Below are positions 13,590 through 25,584 of a DNA stretch of 64,000 bases, in pieces. Numbering within the stretch: the stretch's first letter is position 1; each line of letters begins with the position of its first letter. The notes under the pieces were generated by a model. That model did not search any database. It was given only the letters and a program-made list of their open reading frames with translations, and had not been told where the DNA came from. Source of the stretch: Ectobius pallidus (lineage: Eukaryota; Arthropoda; Insecta; Blattodea; Ectobiidae); NCBI GenBank assembly GCA_964059195.1, contig CAXKWD010000002.1:151235042-151299041 (forward strand), in the 5' to 3' direction. Both the position numbers and the translations under genes were made by a program.

Positions 13590-15138
13590 CTATAAGTTAG
13601 CTATTTTATCGCGCATTTGGACGGACGCTACAGTCAAATCTTCACGAATTACAGTTAGGTCATTTATACGTTCTTCCCTTTCGCCCAAACGCTCGGAAAG
13701 AGAACGAATCTTTTCAAGGAGCCTACGGTTTTCCTTTTTAAGACTAGGATTATTTATGCTAGATGTACAACTTTCAGTAACAGAGCCAAGAGTGGCGCGA
13801 TTAGACCAATGATCTTGTCGGCTTTGTAACTCCGAGATCTTGAGTTTCTGAATATTATTAGTTTCGGCCATTTTGGCTATATCCTTGTTTAATCCCTCTT
13901 CGATCGCGAGCAATTCCGCCATACGATCGGCATCTTGACGGCATCGCTCAGCAAGACCCAACCATTTATTGTTAGGCTCCTGAAAGGTGCTTGCTTAGAT
14001 CGCTATTAGAAACTGTTAGTTTTTGATTATTTATCTTCAAATCTGACGACTGCTGTTCCAAAGTAAGTATTCGTTGGGTGGCGGTTACGAGCTGGTTACG
14101 AACAATAGCCAATTGCCGATCAATTATGTTGCAGTTGGCACAAGGTTTATTGGCATTTAGATTTTTCTGATTTGAAGGCTCGCGCAAACATCCACCGTTT
14201 TCACCACGCTGTTGAAGCCCAGGGTTATTGGAACCAGGAGCACGCCGGGAACGTTTAGTCCTGCCTCCATTAACCCTCCTTGAATACTTCTGAATATCTT
14301 CGCCAGATTTAGGAGCGGAACAGAAAAGAACGGGCTGTTTATACCCTTGTTTGGCCCGATTAGACCCCGAATTAGTTGGATGGTAAGTCCTAGACTGAAC
14401 AGGCCTATTGTTCGCTGGCTTATCCCAGCACTGATCTATAAGGTGACCCGATCGTCGGCAATGAGTGCAGAAACGGCCCTTTCCCCTGCCGTTCCTAGTA
14501 CGGTGAGGCCGGTTACAAGATTCAAGGGCAACCACACAGACTTGGGCCCCAAAAATATTCTGTAAACGGGGTAATATACCTCTAATCTGGAGCCAATTAC
14601 TGGGAGGATCTTGTGATAGTAAAAGGGCCCTGACTTCTGGTAATTCGGCACCTGCCAAAGCTACCTCTACTGACTGCCGCTCGGTGTAGGGAACTTGCAA
14701 AACTTCGGCCACAAAGCTCAATGTCTTCCGCGAAATCGGCGAAACATTCGCCTGGACGCTGAGCACGGAAATAATAGCGCTGTATGAATTCATTCCTAAC
14801 ACGATCTGCTGGCATAGATTCGTGCAGGAAAAGCGCATGAAACTTTTGTAAGTTTAAGCCAGAATTAGCAGCGTCCAGAATAGCATCAGCTACGCGTCCC
14901 CATACTCGCGGATAAATACAATGCAATATAGCGGAAAAGGATATTCCATAAGCATGAGCTTCACGACAAAACTTGACAAACGATTTCAAAAATAGAAAAT
15001 ATCCTCCGGAGAAACAGGTTCTGTAATAGGGAATTCTTCTACGATCTGTTGAAACGGGTGAGGGAACTCAGCCGACCTGAATGAGGAATTTATCCTGTCC
15101 GCACATGGGGAATCGTGAACACTATTCTCTTCTGCCAT
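13590..15138 (-). pseudogene. Gag-like polyprotein, frame-broken
   Basis: Reading on the minus strand from an ATG at 15138, an acidic N-terminus of about 50 residues runs to a stop near 14985. The next frame (to about 14715) contains the retrotransposon-gag signature 'RPGECFADFAEDI' preceded by an alpha-helical capsid-like stretch. A further frame (about 14715-13972) continues with capsid-like sequence and one zinc knuckle, CTHCRRSGHLIDQC (CX2CX4HX4C, around 14440-14480). A basic Gly/Asn/Arg-rich nucleic-acid-binding part follows. After a stop at 13972, a neighbouring frame runs to 13590 as a heptad-rich coiled coil. Each break is the size of a one-base indel; at least the first falls in a T run. 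The CCHC knuckle and gag motif make retroelement Gag secure; the Ty3-like assignment is inference. Confidence 0.8.
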
Positions 15139-15222
15139 AATGAAACTACTTAAAAAAACAAAAATTTAGAATAATTTACAAAAACAAGTCAAAAACAGGA
15201 CCGAGTGCGGCTGCTACCACTT

Positions 15223-16129
15223 TGTTACGTGCTCCACGGGCTTAGAAGCCAAGGCCGTAACCATATGCAATTTACAGTAATGTAAGAAAAATGAGACATG
15301 GGTGTTATTGCAATTATTAAATTGGAATTCCATAAATGCCAGTTTATTGTACAACAAGATTAAAATGAGTAGACACGGCTTAGCTTCACAAGCAGTAAGC
15401 TTACACAGAATTATAGGGAAATGCACCCTGTGAAGCAGGTGTACATAGAATAAAGACGTACAGCAGCATAAAGCATATTATACACAAGAGCTGAAGGCTC
15501 GGAACGAGACGTTATTGTTTGGCAAGCATCCCTCCGCAAAACTGAGCATACCGAAATATAAGGAAGCCTGAACAAACCGAAATACTGATACTGGTGGGTA
15601 AAACAAAACGAACCGAAATAGACTAAACACAAGAACCCACCAGGAAAATAAAGATTAACAAAACATATCTGCTAAATTAAGTTGAATAAAGTAGAGTAGA
15701 GTTACATGATGAAGGTAACGGACTGTACCGGTATGCACACAACCTCTATAATAAGCACAGGTGCTCCTCGGTGAACAGGAGCACGGCGGCAGATACGGCA
15801 ATCGGAGCCCAAGTTCCTCGCTCGACTATCGAAAACCAACTCCCCCTCAAGATAGTACCCACTAGTCCGAAAAGAGGGCGTTCCCGGGCAAAGAGAAAAT
15901 CGATAACAAAGAAAGCCTGAAGGGAAAACTCATGAATACACCCAGAACAAAAGAAGGGAAGCTTGCACAAGCAAAACAAAACGAAATGTGTACGTAAACA
16001 CAACAAGTTAAGAAAAATATCAAATAATGAAGCTAAACAGGTGAGCACAAAATATTATATAGCATAGAACAAATTAACAAAGAAGTTAGAAAAATAAGAA
16101 GTTAGAAGGTGCTGGAAATAAGCGGCACG
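15223..16129 (-). repeat. 5' LTR of gag-only element
   Basis: About 907 bp partner of the left LTR, with a small extra 'caattt' near 15267 and other differences. The terminal base before the GGTT duplication has changed from A to G. The TATA-like run is at the complement of 16051-16060. Confidence 0.85.
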
Positions 16130-18049
16130 GGTTACAGCCATTTTTTATGTATTTAAGGTGCCATTAACATATAAATGTACATTTAAATGCACATGATTAC
16201 GTTTCCTCTGTCGGTTGTATCTGAACCTGTCTACAAGCCTTGTAGAGTTGTCTTTGTCACATGTGAACACTTTTTAAATTTGTTTAATGCATAAATGCCT
16301 TTGTTTTCCTACATAGCTACGCATGCTTTACACATTCCCTTTGTTTAAATATGAATTATCGTATTTTTTTTATTAGTTTACAACCTGTTTGTTTGCTTTG
16401 TTAAGGTTTTTAGAGTTGCCACTGTCATATTCTGTAGTAATAGATAAATATTTTACTTTTAAAATGAATTAATGATTTCATTTCCTCTGGTAACAGGATA
16501 TGTTAAATCATGATCTGTTTATGAAAACCTTGTCTGAGGCTGTCGCGTTCCATTTTGATCACCTATTTTACCAATTTTGATAGTTTGTATGTCTTGTTAA
16601 GATGTACTAGTCATATTCTTTGTATTCTTAATGCAAAACTGACTTTATTTTCCTCCATAGCTAAACATGTTTTAGACATTCCTTTTGTTTAAAGATGATT
16701 TTTCGTATTTCTTTAATAGTTGATAAACAGCTTGTTTGAATTTTTAAGGTTTTCTACAGTTGCCACTTCCATATTGTTAAGTAATAGGTAAATAATTAAT
16801 ATTTTAAATGAATTAATGATTTTATTTTATCTGTCAATTGTATATGTTCTACAATATTTATATCAGATCACCGATTTTATACATTTTGACAATTTGTATG
16901 TCGTGTTAGGTTGTCCTTGTCATATGGGTGTATGTGTTGAATCACGTTTTCTGGAGTTCACATATCCTGAACCCATCTACAAGTCTTGAAGAGGAATTTG
17001 TGAGATTGTCCCGTAATATTTATGCATCAATAACTTTATTTTCCTCTCCATCTGGACATGTTCTGTACTTCTTATTTCTTTGTTAGTTTACAACCATATT
17101 GTTTTAATTGTTAAGGGTGTCATTGACATATTGGTTTGTATTTTTATTGTATAAATAACTGTATAACCTCTGTCTACTGGATATGTTTAATCAATATTTG
17201 TGTATAACATCTATCCTGAGGCTCTCACATTTGAATCTGTTTGTATTAAAAATCCGTTTTTTACTTTTTAACAGTTTGTATTTCTTGTTAAGCTGTCCTT
17301 GTCATATGGGTGTACATTTTTAATGAATAAATGACTAATTTCCTCTGATGGTTGTAGTTGCTTAATCACATTTTCGTTGACGTCACCTATCCTGAGACTT
17401 TCACGTTCCAACATAATGTTTGTTTACAGATGTTTTCTCCTATTTTACAAACAGTTTGTTTGAATTGACAAGGCTTTTGGAATTGTCTTTGTCAAGTTAA
17501 TTAGTGATAGGTGTCCTTTTTGTATAAATACGAGTAGCTTGATTTCCTCTGTCGATGGACATCTTCAATCATGATTTGTGGATTTACTATGTAATTTTTC
17601 AAAATGTTTATGCACAATTGACAATATTTTCATTTCCTGATGTATAATCCCTTTGCTTTCTGTTGTGTTTTAACATCTCTTTGTTATTTTACAAGCAGTT
17701 TGTATTGATAAGGCTTTTAGATTTGCGTTTGTCCTAATAGTTTGTAATGGTTCCAACATACTCTTTGTTACAGATGGTTTTTTCTGTTTCTTTGATCGTT
17801 TGTAGGCATTTTGTTTGAATTCTTAAGGCTTTTTGAACAGATATTTACAAAATAAAATATAACTCTCCAATGAGATGGGATACCACCAAAAGATCAACCA
17901 ATCAGATCCCGTCTTTGCGGACTGTGACGAGTACTTCGTCGTCATAAATTAATTTATTTTTAGGACTTTCCCGGGTTTAACTTTGACTATAGTGGTACTT
18001 ATTCAGTCATATCATACATTTGATGAAACAAAGCAATACATTTTTAAGT

Positions 18050-18850
18050 TTGTTAGGGGTGAAAACCATTTATAATGGCTTAAACTGTCCATTTGAGCAA
18101 AAACTTGGGTGACCTTGAAAAACCACCCCTATGTAAATTAAATCATTTGGGGTTGTAAATGATGTCGCATAGTTGATATCACTCATTATGATTTTTTATT
18201 GTTGAAAATAAAATTTTAATGTGTTAGATTGGTTGCGGGGGTGAAAACTACCCTCTAGACGATTTATAGTGGCTCAAGTTGTCCATATCTGCAAAAACCT
18301 GAGTGACCTTGAAAAACTACCCCTTAATAAAATTAACCCCTTTGGGTTGTAAATTATGTCAGATAGTTGATATCACTCAGTATGATTTTTTATTGTTGAA
18401 AATATAAATTTGTAATGTGTTAGATTGGTTGTGAGGGTGAAAACTACCCTCTAGACGATTTACAGTGGCTCAAGTTGTCCATATCTGCAAAATCCTGGGT
18501 GATCTTGAAAAACCACCCCTATGTAAAATTAAGTCATTTAGAGGTGCAAATCATGTCAGATAGTTAATATTGCTTTGTAAGGTGTTTATAAGCCGAAAAA
18601 ACAATTTCAAATGGCCTGGAATGCAAGTAGGGGTGAAAACTACCCTCCAGAAGTTTTATAATGGCTAAATTTGTCCAATTGTGGAAAAACTTGATTGACC
18701 TTGAAAAACCACCCTTACATAAAATTAACCCTTTGGGGGTGAAAATAGGTTTTAAGAATATGTCCTACATTTTTTATAACATAATACGATTTTTCAATCT
18801 TGAAAATACTTTTTAAATGGGCTAGAATACTAACAACCCCCTTTAGTGGG
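18050..18850 (-). repeat. ~195 bp tandem repeat block, four units
   Basis: The phrase 'gacctTGAAAAAcnaccc' recurs near 18112, 18306, 18504 and 18701. It is the mirror of 1500-2160 with one additional unit, best seen as the one containing 18300-18360. Confidence 0.75.
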
Positions 18851-19731
18851 GTGAATATTACTTCAGAAATGGCCTAACTCTTTGTGTATTGTTTTTGTAT
18901 TTTATATTAATCATATTTAGATTATTTGGTCAAGCAGGTTCTGTTTTGCTTATTTTGGACTTAGGGGTGCCTGGGGGTGCGTGAAATTCACCCTCTTGTT
19001 ACGGAATGATTGATGGCTGATTATAAAGGCTTAAACAGAATGGTACCAGGGGAATTTATTTGCATCAAGTTTTCGATGATTCCTTTGTCTTATTGAATGC
19101 ACACTCCCGCAATGGTATCGGTTTATTCGGAATTATTACTATGGTCTTAAATAGATTACTAGGTAATTCAATTTTCATCAAGTTTCAATGCTAGGATGGA
19201 GTTCTATCTAGCCAAATCCTTTTGGGGTTGTGTGACGTCATATCATGGACTGGGTGACAAAAGGGCCTAACTGATGATATATCATGGCTCTGGTTGTCCG
19301 TAAGGCTTAATTATTTGGGTGAATTGGGAACAGCACAGTACGGAGCCTCGCCGCTGCGTATCATGACGCTAGATGTCTATGGAGATTATTGGGGAGGGGA
19401 TGAAGCGAGGAATAAAACCAAGATGTCAAAAAAAGGCTTTGAGTAACGTTGTAATGGGATCAGCACTGTGCGGAGCCGTAACTTTCGTTAGAGGGGTGGG
19501 GTGGTGCCAAGAGGGCCTAAATATGATTTTTTAATGTTTTGTGTATTGCACGTCTGTTTTACCGACCTAATTTTATTTTGGGCTTAACTTTGGATAGAGG
19601 GATGATAGAAGGGTGGGGTTGGTGTCATATGATCGCCAAGATGGTCCAGATGGCATAAATGGGTTGAGGAGGTGTTGTGATTAGAGCTGCTCAAGGTTAA
19701 GGCGGGACGTTCTCAAGCGTATACTCTACTA

Positions 19732-19894
19732 CAGTATTTTTCAAATGAGAAGCTTTTTCCTTCACCGCCAATCACGTGTACGAGCTAACGCAATGCCGCT
19801 AGAGGTAAGAGTCTTCCCTCCGTCTCGCCGTCTCTGATTGGACCGCGTATCTAAGCAGGAGAAGGACAAACTGTTTGTCATCTGCAAAACACTG
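19732..19894 (-). mobile_element. Tc1/mariner-type MITE, right-arm copy
   Basis: Reverse-complement partner of the MITE at 494-655 within the right arm. TA on both sides (19730-19731 and 19895-19896). Confidence 0.75.
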
Positions 19895-19911
19895 TACTTA
19901 CCATCACGCAG

Positions 19912-20329
19912 ACATATGAAATTTTCAACCTACACCGAATAGGAATTGTCAATATAGGCCTAAATATGATTAAACATTGTTCGATTTGGACGAAACTCAC
20001 TATACATGGGTTTTCTGGACCAAGGGATTCGAATCTGTGGTCGCCTTTACCAAGCGACGCTATCTAATCGTGATATGTAGTGCACGTGATTTAGGTGTTA
20101 ATAAATATAATGATTTAACTATTAGGCCTATGCTCTTAATTTTTAATTTTTTAAATAATTTTCGCGGGCAAAACCGCGGGCGCATGCTAGTATTTTAGAT
20201 ATTAATTATTAATTAGATAACATAGATAATAGACATGTCCTATATCAATGTATATTGATCTCGTAGGACGTAAATAAATAAATAAATATAGCCACGAACA
20301 GGGATTGGAAAAGAACAAGACAGGAAGTC
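19912..20329 (+). mobile_element. Insertion in right arm with Helitron 3' end
   Basis: These ~418 bp are missing from the equivalent place in the left arm (between 470 and 480). The part to 20190 matches, in inverted orientation, the Helitron sequence at 24827-25100. It ends in a GC hairpin (CGCGGGcaaaaCCGCG) followed by CTAG and then T at 20191, the standard Helitron 3' terminus. The 5' end is truncated. The tail 20191-20329 is unassigned AT-rich sequence. Confidence 0.65.
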
Positions 20330-20511
20330 CCAGAGCAGCATTTGAAATATTCTGTATGGCACAGTTTCTCACAGGGTAAAATTACAATTCACTAAGGACA
20401 TTTCGAAAAGTAATGTATTAAAAGAAATTTAAATTAGTTGATCATAATGCTCTATATCGGTATTAACTTACATTATTACAAATATAAAATTGCATTCCAC
20501 GCGTTAGTAAT

Positions 20512-21222
20512 GACTATACATTTTACACATATGAATAAAAAAAATCCCTTTAGGCAGGCCTACAGGCGGAGGTAGATTTCGAAGTGCTTTTGGTTTAATT
20601 TATTGTCGCTGCATAGCACTCTTTTTCTTTAGCCTTGGCATGGTAAACCTGCAGTAATAAGAACTGAATTCGGTAAAGAGGAAGAGCCTACAATCATTTG
20701 TTTTGACAACAAGAATAGGATATAATATTCTGGGAGGCCGTGCGCAAGATCAACAATGAATAAAATTAGCAAAGCCGCTAAACAAGACAAAATTATGATA
20801 TTATAATAATTCTTTTAAGTGTTATTATTTTCAAACATTAAAATCTCGCGTCATATGAGAGCTATCAAGAAACTATTTATTGATTTGTAGAGTACTCATC
20901 AAGAGCTTTTCAACGATACCCCACAAGACGTGGTTTCAAAAGTTTCGAATTTTCATCCCCCACCCCCACCCTCACTCGAACCCCCGAATTGTTGGTGTCA
21001 CTGTGAACTCCAAAAGGGAGTACTCTAATTTATTCAAACAAAGTTTCCCTCTATACTTCATAGGGGCCGAGATATAAATGTTTTAAAATTTCAACCCCCT
21101 CCCCCGACCACCCCCTTGGGCCAATTTTGCCCATTAACGAACTTGTCCGAACTATTGGGCCTAGAAATAACATAATAAAATTTGGTTCAAATATCTCCAA
21201 AATTACGGCCGCTATCGTGTAA

Positions 21223-21263
<41 letters not shown>

Positions 21264-21699
21264 TCACAAATTTTTTTTTTGAACGGGCGGTGGTTTCGTA
21301 CTTAGGGGAGCATGAAACGTAAAGATATGAAAGAATTTTTCGAAAATCATAAAGTGGTATCCATTGCAATAGGTAGATTTTTCTTCGAAAATCTACCTAA
21401 AAATCTACCCATTCGTTTTCACTAATCACCTAATAAATTAATCACCTCAAAAAATGGGTAAAAGCAGAGATATAAGATTTATATAATAATGCTTTATATC
21501 AAATTCTAGGATCTTTATCCTCATATTTTATAGTTGTCATTTATGGAGACCAGTTATTGTCATACATTTTTTACAGCTATTTCAAGCCTAGCGCCCACTG
21601 ACGATTTCACTTAACGATTCTTATTAGACCATGGCCTACGAATACCAAACCCTTCCCCCCTCCATGGGAATTTCTGAATTATTTTTTCTATTGGTATAG
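20512..21699. other. Unassigned AT-rich DNA with (AT)n
   Basis: No gene or recognisable element. It includes an (AT)n microsatellite at about 21224-21260 and C-rich runs near 20950 and 21100. The small ORFs here have no recognisable product. Confidence 0.5.
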
Positions 21700-22528
21700 T
21701 CATCTAGTTTTAGTTGATTTTCCCTTATAAATTACAGCATATACCTGGAAAACTAAGGAAATGCGGGGAAAATTAGTTTATTTTAATTTTTCTTTGTTTT
21801 TGCTAATATTCGCAGGGAATGTCTGATTCACATTTTTGTTGTTGGTATTGTCATCTGGTTTAAGGTTTCCGTTGTTTGCCCCTTACCAATTACATCATAT
21901 CCCCAGAAAATCCTGAAAAGCACATAAATACGGAAAAAAATTACTTTGTTTTAATTTTCTTCTTTGTTCTTTGCTGCTAATATTTCCACGGAATTTAGGA
22001 CTCACAATTTTTTTGTTGGTATTATCATCTAGTTTAAGGTTTCAGTTCTTTGTCCCTTACCAATTGCAGCATATTCCCGGTAAACCAGGAAAGCCATGAA
22101 AATCCGGATGAGTGTGCTTTAAATTTTCTTTGTTCTTTGCTCCTAATATGCCCAGGGAACTTCTGGGTCACATATTTTTTGTTGGTATTGCCTCTAGTTT
22201 AAGTGTTCTGTTGTTTGCCCTTTACCAATTACAGCATATCCCCGGAAAACCACGGAAATCCGGAGAAAATGACTGTTTTAGTTCATTTTTCTTTGTTCTT
22301 CGGACCAAATATTCCCAGGGTATTTCTGGCTCATATATATTTTGTTGTTATTGCCATTTAGCTTAAAGTTTCAGTTTTCTGTCCCTTACCAATTAGAGCA
22401 CATCCCCGGAAAACCACGTAATTACGGAGAAAATTACTTTGTTTTGATTTTTTAAACCTGTGTTTTTTGCTAATAATATGCCCAGGGAATTTCTGACTCA
22501 TGTATTTTTTGTTGGCATTGCACGATGT
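21700..22528 (+). repeat. ~167 bp tandem repeat, five units
   Basis: The landmark 'cccagggaattt' recurs near 21813, 21986, 22152, 22315 and 22482. Each unit carries 'ttgttggtattg', 'agtttaaggtttcag', 'ccttaccaattacagcata', 'cccggaaaaccac' and 'tttctttgttct' in the same order. The same unit builds the palindrome at 23278-24068 and a second array in reverse orientation at 45221-45610. Confidence 0.8.
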
Positions 22529-23277
22529 GCCGTTGATATATTCTCTGCACCCTATTCCGTTAGTTAAACTTTTTAAATAATTCATTATTCAGGTAAATTG
22601 AACATTTTATTAATACTTTATTAATCAGGTACTCACATGATCTCGGCTTTCCATTGCTATGTTTTGTTCAGAGGTGTGTTTTGTTTTATTTTGTTTATTC
22701 CGGTTTTGTAATCTCGCCCTTTCTGGATTTTTCTTTTTCCGTTCGTTTGTTGTTTGCGCCCTCTGCTTTGTTTACCTAGTGTTGATGTTAAGTTCCGCGG
22801 ACTAGATGGCGCCGTGCGGGCGCTGAAGCAACATGCCTACATCCTGATCGCTGAAGCAACTTCTCCTTCAGAGTAAACGCAAGTGGTAGTACCGTCATTC
22901 TGACCCATGAACATCTTCCGCTCTGTAGCCATCCAGTGGTGGCCCTATTATCGACGTTAACTTAATATCAGGTATGACTCCATTATCTGGACATTTTCGT
23001 TTTCTTGGCTGGTGGGATTTTTAGTTCATTTAGTTTTTTCCAGTAATATTTCGTTGTTTTATATTTTTCTATCCACCAGTTCTTTGCTTATATACATATA
23101 AGTACCAGCTTTTCATATTTGATTGCATTTGTTTGGACCTATGGTATTCTCTGGTTATTCATTAAACTATTGTTATAATTCTTGTTATAATTCTGAAAAT
23201 CCATGTTTTGATTATTCTGTGGATCAGTTTCCTCCTCTGAGTTTAAAATTAGTAAATTGGGACAGCACCACGCCACA
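22529..23277. other. Unclassified interval splitting the ~167 bp array
   Basis: The array is interrupted within one unit ('ggcattgc' on the left, 'atctagttcaagg' on the right), so these ~750 bp look inserted. A CpG-rich part (22790-22980) contains 'ccgcggactagatggcgcc' and ends 'atcaggtatga', which resembles a short exon with a splice donor. No protein is recognisable. Confidence 0.4.
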
Positions 23278-24068
23278 ACATCTAGTTCAAGGTTTCAGTT
23301 ATCTGCCCTTATCAATCACAGCATATCCCCGGATAACCCGGAAAACTACGTAAATAGGGAGAAAAAGCCTTTGTGTAATTTAAAAAAAAAATATTTGTTT
23401 TTTTGCTCCTAATATTCCCAGTTAACTTTTATTAATTATTAATTTCTGTTTCAGGTAAATGTAACCATGTTCGATGAAAAGCCTTTGAGATGGAACATCA
23501 ACAAGAGATATATTATCCATTTTAATGAGAGAAAAACCCAGACAAATTTATCGAACCATTCTCCGTCCAATCCTTTCAGAAAGTTCGTCAGTGTGTTGAT
23601 ATCCGCCTGATGGAATTCACTGAAAATAATAGATCAAAATTTTTTTCAAATCTATTATTTTCAGTAAATTCTTTCAGTCTGATTTTAACACTCACAAACT
23701 TTGAAATAGATTTTGATATATTATTTTCAGTCAATTCCATCAGGCGGATATCAACACGCTCACGAACTTTCTGAAAGGACTGGACGGAAAATAATAGGAG
23801 AATATTGTCTTATTTCTTTTCATTAAAATGGATTAATGATCTCTTGTTGATGTTTCATCTCAAATGCTTTTCATAAAAAATGGTTATAATTTACCTGAAA
23901 CAGAACTCGATATTTAATCAAAGTTAACTGGGAATATTAGGAGCAAAGAACAAAGATTTAAAAACATTAAAACAAAGTCTTTTTCTCAGTATTTACGTAG
24001 TTTTCAGGGTTTTCCGGAGATATGCTGTAACTGGTAAGGGGAAAAAACTGAAACCTTAAACTAGATGG
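23278..24068. repeat. ~0.8 kb palindrome made from the ~167 bp unit
   Basis: The stretch 23280-23660 returns in reverse complement in 23690-24067. Outer edges are the unit motif (ctagttcaaggtttcag against ctgaaaccttaaactag). Inner parts share 'ccatcaggcggatatcaaca' and the Thr/Ile-type AT-rich flank. The spacer is about 30 bp, so it could extrude as a hairpin. It resembles a foldback element. Confidence 0.75.
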
Positions 24069-24403
24069 CAATAATAACAAAAAATGTATGAGTTAGAAAT
24101 TTCCTGTAGATATTAGGATCAAAGAACAAAGATTTAAGAAAAATCAAAGCAAAGTCAACAAACTGTTAAGTGTATCTCTCTTATATGTTATTATTTTTCT
24201 TTATATTTATAATTAACGAGAATAATTTAATTATTTATTAATTCCAAGAAATATAAATTGTAAGACTTTTAACGGTTAGTATAGCAAATCTTTTTCTATA
24301 ATGCACTTCAAATTAAATATTCATTTTGTATAGCTGAGAGAGAGAACAGACTCACTAATATAGGCATATATTATTGTTTCTCGGGCTTCCAACTAGTGAT
24401 GTG

Positions 24404-24580
24404 CAAATGCAAGATCATCATCAAGACTAAGTCGGTCTTGGTCTTGGTCTCGCACAATCAGTCTTGTTCTTGGTCTTGCATCGGTGGCCCTGTCTTGCTT
24501 CGATCATCCTGGTCTTGGTCTTGGTCTTGGATACTCCGTCTTGGTCTTGTTGCAAGAGTCTTGCAATGTTCTGTTACGCA
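24404..24580 (+). repeat. Subterminal CTTGGT repeats, left end
   Basis: Tandem and scattered 'cttggt' hexamers (such as 'gtcttggtcttggtct') just inside the left terminus of the THAP/hAT-like element. These are probably multiple transposase-binding sites, which is inference from their mirrored position. Confidence 0.7.
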
Positions 24581-25584
24581 TCTTACTATGATTGATGGCA
24601 CATTTACAGTTACACCAATTACATGCCTTTTATCGCTTGCGAAAATAATGAAAGCTAATTGCTTTTAGTTGTTTGGACCGTGTAAACAGTAAAAAAACAA
24701 TTAAAAGCTATCTCATCTATAAGTACGGGGATAATAGGCTGACTATATATTCACAAGTTTAGGTATTCGTTCGTATTTTGTGATGTGATGGTTGTTTACT
24801 TTTTCATTTCTCTTGCGTATTACAAACTAGCATGTGCCCGCGGCTTCGCCCGCGATAATTATTTCAAAAATTAAAAATTAAGACCGTAATAGTTAAATCA
24901 TTACCCATTTATTAACTCCTAAATCACGTTGACTACATACCACAATTAGATAGCGTCGCCTGGTAAAAGCGACCTCAGATTCGAGTTCCTTGGCCCAGAA
25001 TACCCCTGTATAGTGAGTTTCGTCCAAATCGAACAATGTTTGACCATAATTAGGCCTATATTGATTATCCCTCTTCCGTGTAGGTTGTCTGCGGGCCTTG
25101 ATATTCTAAACAAATGAATCGTCCAGGATGGACTTACAAAATCAAGCGATGGCACGCGATAATTATTTCAAAAATTAAAAATTAAGAGCATAATAGTTAA
25201 ATCATTAGATTTTTATTAACACCTAAATCACGTGGACAACATACCACGATTAGATAGCGTCGCCTGGTAAAAGCTACCTCAGATTCGAGTTCCTTGGCCC
25301 AGAACACTCCTGTATAGTGAGTTTCGTCCAAATAAAACAATGTTTGACCACATTTAGGGCTTACAACATTCAAGCGATCGCGAAAGTTTTATTTTCAAGG
25401 TATGACAAAAGTATCCAAGCCAACTGTAATTGATTTGACATTGAAATGTATAACTGAAAACTGATGCTTCGAAAACGCAAATAATGCACGTTTTTTTGCC
25501 CGTTTTTCACTCATAACTCACGAACGAAAGCGAAAATTAAAATTCCGGCTTCGAGGTGCATTTTTCGACCCTTCAGTCCACCTA

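Larger units (their letters stand above)
9381..16129 (-). mobile_element. Gag-only LTR retrotransposon, 6.75 kb
   Basis: Two direct repeats of about 900 bp (9381-10279 and 15223-16129) begin TGTTACGTGCTCC on the plus strand and end GGCACA/GGCACG. They are flanked by the duplication GGTT (9377-9380 and 16130-16133). The uninterrupted target can be read in the left palindrome arm near 4085-4100. Coding is on the minus strand. A purine tract (GGAGAGGA, complement of 10280-10288) abuts the 3' LTR. A possible primer site beginning TGG lies at 15219-15217. Only gag-like sequence is found; no protease, reverse transcriptase, RNase H or integrase motifs appear in the 4.9 kb interior, so it is non-autonomous. 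The LTRs differ by scattered substitutions and small indels, so the insertion is not recent. Confidence 0.85.
7587..20511 (-). repeat. Right arm of ~20 kb inverted repeat, three times interrupted
   Basis: This is the reverse-complement partner of 292-5070. After removing the insertions at 7861-8690, 9381-16129 and 19912-20329 it is about 4.9 kb, matching the left arm. The outer end reads ...CGCGTTAGTAAT, complementary to the left end. Its ~195 bp block (18050-18850) has four units where the left arm has three, so the arms have changed independently by unit gain or loss. Confidence 0.85.
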
